This document shows positions 25,171 through 37,292 of a stretch of DNA of 64,000 nucleotides, piece after piece. Below the pieces are notes generated by a model. The model did not search any database, was not told the DNA's origin, and saw only the letters and a program-made list of their open reading frames with translations. Source of the DNA: Oxyruncus cristatus. Its lineage: Eukaryota > Chordata > Aves > Passeriformes > Cotingidae. The stretch is from assembly GCA_013399855.1 (NCBI GenBank), contig VXAY01001101.1:1-64000 (forward strand), given 5' to 3'. How positions within the stretch are numbered: the first letter of the stretch is position 1; each line of letters starts with the position of its first letter. The position numbers and the translations under genes are program-made.

Positions 25171-28100
25171 GGATTATGTCAATCAGGCATTTGAAGTCTT
25201 CTGTATAGTCTTGGTCAAGGACCACAAGATGCTGCTGGAGGGCACACTGCTGCCCGGGTACTCCTGCTTAGGGGATGCCTTTGTTTTACATTGTGCTCAG
25301 GTGTGTGTAAGTATTCCTAAAAAATTTCCATTTGCAGCAGCCAGTATTTCAAAGGAGAAGGTTTATGAAATCTGGGAACAATGCAAAAGGCTTATTTTAA
25401 TTGAATTTCAGAAAGGTTAGGCTAGTATGCCAACAATGCTGCAGTTTTTCAAAATAAAATGAGAGAAGCTATAATATTTCTTTTTTTTTCCCAGATGGTT
25501 ATAGTCTCTTGAGGATCATTTGTATTTATGTTGCATATTTATGAATTGTAATTACACACATAAAGGTAGATTGCAAAGTTTTTATGTGGTCGTCATTCAC
25601 GTGGGACACCCACAGAAGTCTATGAGAACTGTGTGTTTATTGGAAAGTGGAAGGTACACCTGTCTAAGGTGCCTACATGAATTTCTTCATTTAATTTCAC
25701 GTTTATTTCATATACCATATGTTGTAAATACACACTAAAACCCAAGAAATACTTAGCTAAGTTCAAATTCTAACTTCTAGGAAACTGAGGAAATGCACAA
25801 TGCAAAATACACTGCTAACCTGAGCTCCCCTGTGCAGAGCACTGTCACTCCCCAGACCCTGCCTCTCCTACTTCTCCTCCTGGGGTATAAGTGGAAAAGC
25901 ACCATGTCACTTCATAAAGTATTTTTCTCCTTTATAAGCAAAGATAAACTATGGAACTTGCTCTTTCCTTTGGGGGAAACATATCCCTCTGCTTTTGGCA
26001 CAACTGTTGTCTTGGAGTCGGGGTTGTGGCTGCAATTGGTGTGCTTGCTCTAAATTCAGTAAATCCTACTTGCCACATAGTTACAAAGCAATCTGAAGTT
26101 AATTTCACTTTTCAATTTTTATATCTGATTTTGGGATGTGTTAAATGTTAGTAGATTATCTATTAAATATATAGATGGACAGGAGGCACATTTCAGTACG
26201 TATTAACAGGATATACTGTGGCAACATTCCAGGAATTACTTTATATCACCTTGAAGTTGCAGTTTCTGTGTATGCTATAAAATGCTTTATACTTTATTTT
26301 TTCTAAATAGTTTGAATTACAGAATTATGATGGAGTGTCTTGTGGAGACTCCAGTGACAAGGCTTAATCAAATCTACAGTAGTCATGAAGAAGCAGAAAC
26401 TATTATGCAGTCCTGTGCTGCTCCTGCTGGGAAGTGGCAGAGCTTGTTCTCCTCCATGTGCTTGTTCTCCTCCCTTATTATTTGCTGATAATAGGAACCT
26501 CCTTTGCAAAGGGGTATCTGCCTTACAAATTTAATAGAACAATAAATTACCTTATGTGGGTGACCGATTCATTTTTCAAGAGCACAGAAGGTTAATTTTC
26601 CAATAGTAAATAACAAAACAAAGTTTACTTGACAAGGACAGATGGGAAGCCATGCAAATAAGCCTATGCAGTCAATTATACTTTGGTTTTGATGAGCATA
26701 TGGACAATAGACAAACAGGTCTGTGCCAGACAAATGAGTTGACTACGTTAAGAAAAACATTAACAAAGACTTCTAAAAAGAATTAAGACCATTAATGAAC
26801 AAGATAAATTATATAACTGGCACCTCAAAAATTGCTGAAATTGTTTTGTTTTATCTTAAGCGAGAAAAAAGTTATTTGAACAACACAGACAATTTGGGAA
26901 TGTGGGAGACTGCTGCACGAGATGGGCTTGGGTGTCTGTTAGGGAAATGCAGAATGTTTTTCGTGGCCAGGAATGGTCACAGATGTTGCTGAAGGCCTTT
27001 TCCTGTGTGTGGCACACACAATCTGCATCTTGCAGCAGTGGGTGAAGCTGCCATTTAAACAAGACTGAATTTTGTTTTTCCTCTGAATTCCAGTCAGATG
27101 CCACCCAGTGTGTGCTGGGGATAGCATTGCAACTTGTTTTTGACATTTAAAGAGAATCAAGGAGTGGTGAGAAACAGTAATGGATAGTTCAAAAGAACAA
27201 TCAATACAGTAATTTTCTAGGGCTAAAAGATTTCTTAGCTTAGCAACTTTTTTTTTTCTTTTAGTTTATATTTTTCTCTCATAACTGTAGAACTCATTTC
27301 TTGTTATATTAAGATCAGTTTAACATAAACTGTGGCCTCTCAAGCCAAAATTTCATTAACTTCAGTTTGAATCAACTATATCTTGTGCTAGGATTTTGTC
27401 GTTTTTGTGCCTTGCTTAATAATACCGGGTGTGGTGATCACTTGACAAAACCCCCATGTTTTAGGATTGCCATACTTTACCTTTTACAAGGTAAAATGTC
27501 CCTGTTTTCTGTAGCAGGAAATGCTCTGTTCCTAGTCTCTGCATATTGCTAAATTTGCAAACTATTGCAAATAAAAATCAGTTTTTGTAATCACAAACTG
27601 AAATTTATTGTTTATGTGATATATTTAGCTGCAGGAAGCTTTTGTTTAAAATAATCTACTCGCTATAATGGCTAGAACTGCTTTTTTCATCTCCATTAAA
27701 CTTCTGGTTTAGCTCATTAACATATTGTTAATTGTTGTATGATTTAGTTTAGTTCCACGAGTGGCACTTGTGAAGCAGAAATGATTTTTTTTTACATACT
27801 TATTGTTTGTTTGGAAAGAAAATCTTTTAAAGTGATTGGAAAGGGAGAGGAGTGCAGAATACTTGCATCATAGCTGTATGTTTGATAAGAGCAAAACATA
27901 AATACAAAAAGCATAACAAAAATCGAAGTGGAATGACATAAAATGAATCTGCAAGGTAAAGTTATTACAGAAATGTCTTTTTTTGTAGCACTAGAATGTG
28001 AAATAGAAAAATCAACATTTTTATTTTAATGAAGTGAGTATTTTTTAATTGTAAAAGTTTACATTTGAAACTATTCAGTCAGCTTTCCTTTCCCACTGCT

Positions 28101-30790
28101 ACGCTCTACGAGCATGGTTGGGTTCCTCACATATTGTGCTCCATATTCCTTACAAGTCTCTTTTAAGAAGGAATGTATGTGGTCTTTTAGCAAGGTTTAG
28201 GAAACATTGTCATGAAAACCTAGTGCTGTAGAATATATATATATATTTCCCTTTAAAGTTTTAGAGTTTTGAAAATAAAATTAATGGTTTTCCAAGTTCT
28301 GATGAATTGTTCAGTGGTGTATTGTGTTGAATTTGCTGATTTGGCTTCACTGTGTCTGCCAAACACCTGCCTCTATAGGAAAGGTACTTTCATGGCTGAT
28401 ACCAAGTCTGAGACAAGAAGAGCTTGGACACAGCCCTTCCATAGGCCTTAAGAGAGGTTGCTGTTGGTTTATTATGTTGGTTGGGGTTTTTTTCGGTTGG
28501 TTGTGCTTTTTTTTTCCCTTAAAATCAAAGTGCTCTGTGAATGAGTGGTGTTACCTGCTGGGATGATGTTTAATGCAGCCTGCTCCTCCAAAATGTTGAC
28601 ATTTATTTCATCTGGAGGATTCATCAAAAAAATGAGCCACACAGAAAATATGAGCAACTTGCCAAGAAACCTTGCATTACCTTCTGGGGATGCTCACTTA
28701 GAATTTACCTACAAGGGAAACTGCTCTTCTTGGGATATGCAGGATTTTCATTTCAGTAAATAAGTGTTTACAGAAGAAACCTGTTTAGGATAGCAAACTC
28801 GCTTTACATTTACATCTTTCTTGAAAGTCACTTAGTTGTGTAAACAGGTCCTTAGAACATCACTTCCAAGGGAGTAGCATTCCCTTTGTGCAAGGTACCC
28901 AAAGTCCTTTGATACGCTGTTTATGAGATTATTTGGACTCAAAGCTATTTCAGCTGATCTTTAGCTCTGGCTCTGGTTAATGCAGGAAGGTATCCTAGAA
29001 GTTGATTTTTGCTGAACACATACATGTTAGAATATAAAGCCTATCTAGACCAAGAATAAATGGGATAAATTAAATACAAGGTATATGTGAGAATAATAAT
29101 AAAAAAGTAAGTACTAGTAAAAAAAGTGAAATCAGAATTGCTTTTCAAGCTAGCAGCAACAGTGTGGAATGGTGGCTGATGAAAGGATTTCAGTATTATA
29201 TGAATGAGGTTGGGTGTCTCCAGTGCAGAGGTGCTGTATGAAGTAGGAGAAGACACACGGACCAAGGAGTTAGATTTCAACTTTTGACTGTTAAATCTCA
29301 GAAAATGGAGGTCTGACTTAAACCTCCACAATTATCAAAGTTTTTGAAAGTAAATTCACATTTCATACAATTAGTATTATATTTACAGATCATTTATAGA
29401 GTTTTAACCACAAGCTCTAGCTATAACTTACTACCAGTTTTTTAACTACAGAGTTTTAACAGGTAACTGCTTGGGCCAGTAAGGTGCTTGTGTGCAGTTC
29501 TTTGTACACATAGATCTGAAAATACTCGCTAATGACACAGGTGGACATTGTACTGACATCTGTAAAAAATTTGTAGTGCTTACCTCTCAACTTTGTTTGT
29601 AAACTGTATGTGACCGTCTCTTTGGAAAGGAAAGCAAGACTAAACTAGTGGCTTTCCTGATCCTAATTTAAAGAGCGTCAATATCTCTGTGCTGTAGTCA
29701 GGGTTTCAGAAAGGCTTGAAGGCTGATAACAGAAATTGTGTTACTGTAAAGAGACAGGAGTGAAAATAGATACAGGAGTACTGGAAAATAATGTGGGGAT
29801 AGTATTGGAGAAGAAGAATCCCTGGGATATCTAGAGTGCTGAAGAGTCAGGAAACACTGGAATTCTCATGTGGATGCAGAGACTTATGTACTGCTGAGGA
29901 GCCAGAGAGTGATGTAAGGCACAAATAAATTTAGCAAATGCAAGAATGTTTATTACCTTCACATGCAAATGAAACGCCATTTATTTAACCAGTTTTTGAT
30001 GCCTGTAGTGGTGTGTATACTGTGTTTTATATGGTTCCTGTGTGACCATAAATAAATTTTATTTAGAACATTTGGAGGGAGCTGTTATTAACAGAGTTAC
30101 TCACAGCCAACATCAATTATCTCTGGTACTCTACAAATACTTATTTATGGTTACAATAAAATATTCTTGGGGAAGTGCAGTTCTGTAAAACTACCTAGAA
30201 TACCTAGCATGGGGACTTCATCTTCTAGAATAAATCCACTGTTGAACATGACAAAAATATGGAGAATCAGTGAGTCCCTGAATAACCCTCGAAGTGTTCA
30301 CTCTTATGAGTTAGCAGGTTCTGTCGTTTGTCTTTCTTAGGGCATGGGCCTCTCATGCAATGAATAAAAGCTCACAAGAATAATACTTTTGCAAGGAAGA
30401 AAAGGTATAATAATTTGGAATGTGATACTGTAGCTTTCCTTTTAAAAAATTGGATAGTTAAGGTTCTTCAGCATATTGATTATAGATATTTTTTGTATTT
30501 AGTCTGTTTTTTCTCCATTTTGTGATTTGTCATAGAGGTAATTGAAGTTTCTGGAGCAGAGATTGTATTTTTTAAAATATTTTTATATATGTGTACCTAG
30601 TTCTTTACTGTTTCAAGGCCTTAATGAATTATTCTGCACTTGGAGTTTGCCCTTAACATAAGGTTACATGTAGGAAATTTTCTTTTTTTCTCTTATGGTA
30701 CTAATAAGGATGATTATAGCTACCAAAAAGCTGACTACTTTACAGCTTATTTGTCTCTCTGTATTGCAAAGGTCCGAATAAGAGACCCCC
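25171..30790. other. Non-coding sequence, no gene seen
   Basis: Open frames are all below 100 codons. TTTCTTTTTTTTTCCCAG, ending at 25494, is another strong acceptor look-alike; the frame starting at the ATG directly after it closes within five codons. No repeat beyond simple tracts was recognised. Confidence 0.65.
28457..28518 (+). repeat. G/T-rich low-complexity tract
   Basis: GGTTGCTGTTGGTTTATT leads to TTGGTTGGGGTTTTTTTCGG, then TTGGTTGTGC and a nine-T run. It resembles the tract near 4.85 kb in composition and in strand. Confidence 0.8.
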
Positions 30791-30813
30791 GTGCACACTG
30801 ACAAGTGTGTGCT

Positions 30814-30858
30814 TGTCATATAATGGAAAATTCATTATGAGTTTTCCATTATATGACA
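30814..30858. repeat. Perfect 17-bp inverted repeat (hairpin)
   Basis: The left arm at 30814-30830 (TGTCATATAATGGAAAA) and the right arm at 30842-30858 are exact reverse complements, with an 11-base spacer. A smaller hairpin lies just upstream, with CACACT at 30794-30799, loop GACA and AGTGTG at 30804-30809. No open frame or U-tract accompanies them. The stem is shorter than a typical microRNA precursor. It could be a cruciform-prone palindrome or the remains of a small inverted-repeat element. Confidence 0.9.
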
Positions 30859-31989
30859 GTTCCATGACTTCATTTGTGACAAAATGATTGGAAGATGATT
30901 AGTGGAAGAACTTTCCTTGTCATCTGAAAAGGGCTCACACCCAGTGTGAGTTATCAGGCTGTGTTAGACAAGAATATGTTTGAGTGGTAGCTGGTAATGT
31001 GTAAATCACCAGACTCTCTGAACTAGCGAAGATGTTAATGTGAAGTATTAGATGGTAATAGCTCATAGTTAGGTGGGTTTTTTTCTTTTAAAGCATAAAG
31101 GAGTATAGATATTGATATGATTTCTAATGAGCATGTGTTTTATTAGTCATTTAATTGACTATTACATAATTCCACTCTCATTGGATTTTTATGAAGTGCC
31201 CTAATTTCTGTCTTTACGCTTTCTAGAAGTGCTGGCAGGTTATATGTAGGACTGTGCTATCAGAGAGTGTGCCCTTCTAATATGTATATCCCAGATTCTT
31301 GAAAGTTGGGTGGATGCTGGAATATAATCAAGTTCGTTTTGTCAAATCACACGCAATTTCACTGACATTGAAACTGGAATCCTGCAGAACCCGAAATATG
31401 TTCCTCTTCTGTTCTGTGAAATATGGGAAAGTAAGAGAGAGGCAGTATAGCAGCAACCCACAAAAAAGGTCTATATCATCAATCTTAAATGCCGAATTTT
31501 AGTCTGATCATAAGTGAAAAGCCATCAAAGAATTTGAGGTCATCCATATAATCATGTGGAGCTTGCATCCTTCTTCCCCTAGGAGTCAAGGAAATGACTT
31601 TATCATTGATTTTTTTTTCTTTTTAAAAATATATTAGCAGTAAGAGCAAAATATGATGTTTTCATCTCACTCTGCTCTGTTTTAAAAATGTAGTTCTCCA
31701 AGCAGAAAAGCATTTCCATGTTGCTGGAGTATAGATGTAGGTTATGAATAAAGTCCACGTGGAAATGGATGTACACTGCCATGTAAAACACAGCTGACTG
31801 GTCACAGTCTGACAACCAAATTGCATTGAACTGCACTATGCGTTTTGTAAAATTTTTCTTTCCTTTGTCAAATAGTTCCTGTTGTTATTGGTTAGACTGC
31901 AATGTGTTTATCACAGATGTTTATGGGTGAGCTGGAGGTTAAACTACCTGAAAGACACAGAAATTATTTAGCAGATATATTAATATAAT

Positions 31990-32062
31990 TTTTAAAAAAC
32001 AAAACAAAAACCCCCACCAAAAAACCCCACCCAAAACTAAAACACCAAAAAACCAACTGAAA
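31990..32062 (-). repeat. A/C-rich low-complexity tract (G/T-rich on minus strand)
   Basis: Alternating A runs and C runs (C5, C2, C4, C3 between 32010 and 32032). On the minus strand it is G/T-rich, with G-runs that come close to, but do not meet, a canonical four-by-three G-quadruplex. It is the only long A/C tract on the given strand, against about eight G/T tracts. Confidence 0.85.
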
Positions 32063-32680
32063 AGATGTAAGTAATCTGCCAAAATACATAGGACTTAATG
32101 CTCACCATGTTTAGCAATTAGTAAGAGAAGGCTGATGTTTCTCCACACCTAAATACTTCAAAATTCTGACATTTTTGGAAACCAAAGCAAGTCGAGGAGT
32201 TAATTTTTTCATGCCTGTGATACTATTTCAACTGCATCTTTTACAGGGAATTTCACTGTTAAGTAATTTAACAGTTACTTCAGTAAACAGACCATAATTT
32301 ACTACATTTCCCTGTACTGCATTAAAAACCTTCCGAAGCAGGAGATGGAGCCTCTGCTCAGTTAGTTTGCTCTGCCTCATTCAGCCCAAGAGAAAACAAC
32401 CTTCTCATCACTGAGCAGCTAAGGCAGGGTACAAGAGACTTCCCACAGCACAGTTTTCTGCTGCTTACCCTTCAAGTAAGGATGTTCTCCAGCTGCTCCT
32501 TTTATCCATAACTTTGTAAAATTGACTGGGCCCATAAGAAACATATTCTTTTGTGATAATTTTTGAACTGTGAAAACTCATTGTCTGGAAAAAAGAAATA
32601 ACAAACTAAAAGTTGAAAAAGATGAATGAATGCCGTAAAAGTAGTCGGGAACTTCGTCTTTCAGTGTTTTTAGATCAGAT

Positions 32681-32745
32681 TTGTTGTTTGTTTGTTTTTA
32701 TTATTATTATTTTTTTATTTGTTAAAGTTTTGTTTATGCTCTTTG
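32681..32745 (+). repeat. TTTG/TTA simple repeat
   Basis: GTTGTTTGTTTGTTTTTATT passes into TATTATTATTTTTTTATTTG and further T/G-rich sequence. A composite microsatellite. Confidence 0.85.
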
Positions 32746-35700
32746 TTTTTACTTAGCATGTAAAACAGATTGGGGAGGGGTTTTATTCTGCATCAGGTTT
32801 ATTCCTTCAATATTCTGTTTGTTATAGTCAGAAGGTTTAAGGGCAATTCTATTCCACTGTTGCTATCATAACATGGAGCACACTGGCACGGCAGTAAAAG
32901 CTCTTCCATTGGATGACCTTGAGTTTTTAGCAAATAAGTCTTGGATTTTAATTGGTTCATTTTTATGTATTATGCTACGTTAGACAGACACAGGACATAA
33001 TGAAAGTTCATATGGGTCCCCAGGGTATTTGAAATTTAACTGAGTTGCACACATTCTTTTTGTCCTTATGGCTCGCATATTTGCCTTTGATAGCAGATTT
33101 TATTGGAAACTCATTAAATCCTTCATATGAATAGAAACATGTACAATTACACATCTTCCCAGCTGAGAAGAAAGCACTAAAACACAGATGATGCTCCAAC
33201 TTGGCTTGTGTTAAGCAAAATAGCAAATGAGATGCAGAAATACACTGTAAGAGGGATAAAGGAAATTTTCCCATTAGAAACCATGGTGAATGAAGGCTTT
33301 TTCTCCAGTCTGGGAAATCAGACAGCACTTGTGAGTGGATTTTGCCACCAGTCTCTTGCTCCCTCCCATCTCCTGAAACTTCATTCTTGTAGGGGTCTGG
33401 ATGTGCCAGTGTATGCCAGGGAATGCAGTGGAGCACCCCTGGCTACGGCAGCAAAGTCACGCTGTGCCTTGAGGGCTTTGCAGTTGCTCAGGCTCTACAG
33501 GTGCAGCAAAAATCTCCCTTTGTAAAAGAAGTCAGGTTTTTCTTTATGCCATGTGTGTCTGTCCATTTTCCAGTGGCACAGCTCCAAGTCTCAGGCAGCT
33601 GCTGTAATTGTTGCCAGGGAGGGGTTTGGTTAGTTACACACCAAAGGCCTTATTAGTCTTTTACCTGCTGGAGGTCATCCAGTTGGTGAGAAAGATTGAA
33701 GTGATTCCCCCTCCTCTCACCATTTCAAATAATTCTCTTTGGAGTGCTGACTTAAAAGGGAAATTCTGTCTTTTTGAATTTAAATGATCTATTACTCACT
33801 AATTCCCCTGAGTTAGTAGCTATTGAAAACATATGTAGCATATTTCGTATTCTTTACTTAATGGGAAATGAAATTTCTGGGACTAGACCATTCTAGAGGG
33901 AGAAGAACATTTTAACTTGAATTTCATGTTTGTGTTCTGACTTGGTCAGAATGTTACATACTAAGTGGTTTGACTCCTCTATTTATCTAAGCATTTAATA
34001 ATCTTGATTGCTGTACCCAAAAGAAGCCGATAGAAGCTGAGGTTGTAATTGGTCTGTCAGAATGCATTTCCTTGGCAGCAGCCCTGTAGCAATGGTAAAA
34101 ATTAGTGGTAAAAATAAGATGCAAAAATCAGGATGACTCCCATAATTCTTACAGTATGTTGATGAAGTCAATGAAGTAATTTTTCTCCTGGTTATTCAAA
34201 GAATTGTCTGTGTTAAGAACTGACATTGGGGTGCTGGGTTCTTTTTTTTTTTATAACTGACACAGAAAATCTGTCACTTTTACAGGGGGTTTGAAGGTTA
34301 TTGTAACACTAACTGAATGAACTTAAATTACAATAGGAATGGATGGAAATCTCTTAGATTGATGGAATTCTGTTCAAATATTTCAGTTGTAAATTAGCCT
34401 GTGTGTCATGATGCTGCGTTTCATAGAGAAGGATCTGTGAAATTTATACATTAAGAAAAACTTGACTAGATTACTAACATGCAGTAATATAAGCTCTGTA
34501 GAAAGAAGATGAAGGCTGAGATGTGTTAGACTTGCTGTATTCTTTAAATTGTCTTCATAGATTTGAATCTACTCACGTTTTGTTTCCAATGCTTAGTGCA
34601 TGGACAGGAAACCCCTGTGTTCTACATGCTGTGTTCTGCACTAGTCATTGCTCAACACTTGTCTTCTCATTTCCATTCCATACCCAGGCAAACAGACTTT
34701 CAGTACTGGCACATTTTTGAATTTATACCTTAAATAATTGTTCATTTTGTTTGTATGTTTCATATGATGAATGTGACGCAATTTAATCTCAGTAAATTCT
34801 CTTTTCTTGGATAGAACTTGCTATAATTGTACTGTATATCAAATTGAGATCCAGGAATAGAAATGAAGTTTTGTGTTATAGTAGGCTTAGTCAAAAGACT
34901 AAAACTTTTTTTCATCATTTGTAATAGGGTCAGGTCAGGTGGTAAGGATAATTAAGTACTTTGGCAGTAAAAACTAGAAGGCATTAGAAGATGACAGTGT
35001 CATGTGTTTTGTTTCGTTTGTTTGGTTTTTTTAAACATAGATGAAGGATGCTTTGTTCAGAAATAATATTAGGAAAAAAACATAAAATCAAAGATGAAAG
35101 GGCACCTCCTATCTCCCTGATGGGGTGGGACATTTCAGTCCTGCAGCTCAGGAAATTACTCTTTCCTGTACACAAAAAGACCAAGGATCCAATACTGTTC
35201 TCTCACCTACGTTCTACCCATTACAATTAAGGAAAGCAATTTGTATCTATAAGAAGTCTCATTAAATCAAACAGCATTCATTTCAGTACATAATAGTCTC
35301 ATCAAAATCAATAGGACTGTGGCTGTAATCTGTGTCCGGGGGGAACTGTGTATGCTGGTGCCTTCCCTGTCTTGGAAGGTCTCGGAACCTTTCTGCTCAA
35401 GCCTGTAAAACAGAAGGAGCCTATTGAAAAACTTGTTTGCTATATGCTGAACTGCTTTGATTTCCCTTCCCTTCTGAAGTATTGTGAGATACTGTGTACC
35501 ACTGTCCTTGGGGTGCCTATTAATATCTCTTATAGTAGATATACTGTTCCAGTTCTTTTTCATGTCAGTATAAAGATTTGCATCCTCTAAGAGAAATAAT
35601 TACTGTGCATTTTCTTTAATGTTTTTCACTTAGGAAAAACCCCCCACCTTAGTAAGTGGCACATCTTGATGTAATTAGTCAGAAATGCAGTTTAAATCTG

Positions 35701-36099
35701 ACTCTTCCATTTTCTGTATCTTTTCCCAGTCTGATTACCATACACAATGAAAGTATTTATCAGTGTGGTTGAAAGAACAAAGTGTAGCAGTATGCTACCA
35801 AATCTAATGAAAGTCATCTTGCTGTCTATGGAGGTTGGTTTGAATTTTCTATTCTGCCTTGTTATCCTTGAGAGAATCCTCTCAGACTGATTATGACAGT
35901 TGAAAATGCAGGAGTAGATAATCTGAAGGGAAAAAACCCCAAGTAATTAGAAATGTAAATTCTTTATATTACTATATAATTGCAAGCTTACTGGAGTAAA
36001 CATAACAATAACTTGTTTTCACAAAATCCTGCACTGCCTTTCAATTTAAGGAATCATTCACAAAGCAGGAACCAATGTTTATCTAGCTGATGCTGGCAA

Positions 36100-36155
36100 T
36101 GTATTAATTAATACAATCAACCAGCAATAATGACACTTGAGGGCATCATGCAAAT
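36100..36155. promoter_or_regulatory. 16-bp palindrome next to POU octamer; enhancer-like
   Basis: A perfect 16-base palindrome, TGTATTAATTAATACA, lies at 36100-36115 and has the form of back-to-back homeodomain sites. A canonical octamer ATGCAAAT is at 36148-36155, 32 bases further on. The surrounding 36045-36260 has the mixed, non-repetitive texture typical of conserved non-coding elements. Enhancer function is inference; the motifs themselves are certain. Confidence 0.3.
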
Positions 36156-36637
36156 CTTATATTTGAGTTATGCTTGTAGTCGAATTGGGAATTACTCAAG
36201 GGACTTCACATTATTAACTTAGTCCTTTTTTGACTTCTAGCAGGAACCTTTACTTCCTTTCCTTTTTCTGTGGATAATAAGTACAGGTTTGGTTTGTATT
36301 TTTTTAAAGTCACTCTCTCTGACTACACCTTTCACTATACAATGATGCTCTTTGTAGTAGAACTGTTATAACCATTTTGTCAATTACCTGAGAATCAGAA
36401 ATTGCTCTGCTCATAAGAATAAAAGGAATAATTTTTTTTCCTTCATTTTTGAAGACGCGATTTCAGTCTTGTGAATAGGAATTGTCTGTGATGTCTCCCT
36501 TCCCTATAAACAGTTTAACTGTATCAGCCATTGTGGTGATCAAGATCCTTTCACTTCAAAGTGTTTAAACCATCTCATCAAAGATACCCTAAGAATAGAA
36601 CTGATGAACAGCCAGTCTCTCATTTTTCTGGTGGTGG

Positions 36638-36655
36638 TTTTTTTTTTTTTTCCCC
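36638..36655 (+). repeat. Poly-T (T14)
   Basis: Fourteen T's follow GGTGGTGG and precede CCCCTC. The same arrangement, T-run then CCCCTC, occurs at 10938-10957. Confidence 0.9.
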
Positions 36656-37270
36656 TCTTAATGTTTTCCTTTCAAGTTTTGAAATCTTTGGCCATGGGGA
36701 TAATTAGCCTGCTCTTGGGATGGTGTCTTTCCTCTGGCTGTCAGCTTGCACAAGTGCCTTAAGATAATTTGCAAATTCAAAGCTAGTTTGACTGAAAGAA
36801 TAAATGCAGTCAAATAAGCAAATTTGCTGTCTACGACCTCTACCTTTTAAGAGTTTTTCTTCCAGGTGTATTATAGCTGTATTCATCATCTTTTTCCCCC
36901 TCCACTTTTGAAAAGGAGTTATTTTAATCATCAACCAAAGTGAAAGATCATTTGTGGTCTTCACAGAACATGAAGCAACTGAGAATGAGAGAAGGAATAA
37001 AAAAAAAAACATAAGATGCTCAAGAGCCGAAGGAAGAAAATAGAATATCCAAACCAGAAATAGCTCTCGGTACTGGGTTTGCTGCATTGTGGTGCTAGTG
37101 ATGGTTGGAACTATTGGAAAGTCCTATGGAAATTACATCATGAAAATAGAGTAGCTGTTGTCCCCTGTGCATTAGAAAAACCTTCCCTTTCCTCTTTTTT
37201 CTCTATATTTTTCATTTACTAGAAATTTTAGAATTTTTATAGGAAGCAAATACTGATTGTGGGAAAGGCT

Positions 37271-37292
37271 TTTTTCTTTTTTTTTTTTTTTT
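37271..37292 (+). repeat. Poly-T (T16)
   Basis: TTTTTC followed by sixteen T's, ending at 37292. A simple pyrimidine tract without a downstream open frame. Confidence 0.9.

Larger units (their letters stand above)
30859..36044. other. Non-coding sequence, no gene seen
   Basis: A 142-codon minus frame (33436-33008) and a 105-codon plus frame (33208-33525) overlap in a somewhat GC-richer patch. Neither shows a domain, and mutual overlap argues against both. The remainder is AT-rich with simple tracts. Confidence 0.6.

Noticed and set aside
33008..33436. 142-codon minus-strand open frame
   Set aside because: No recognisable domain, overlaps an open plus-strand frame, and is of a length expected by chance in a GC-richer patch.
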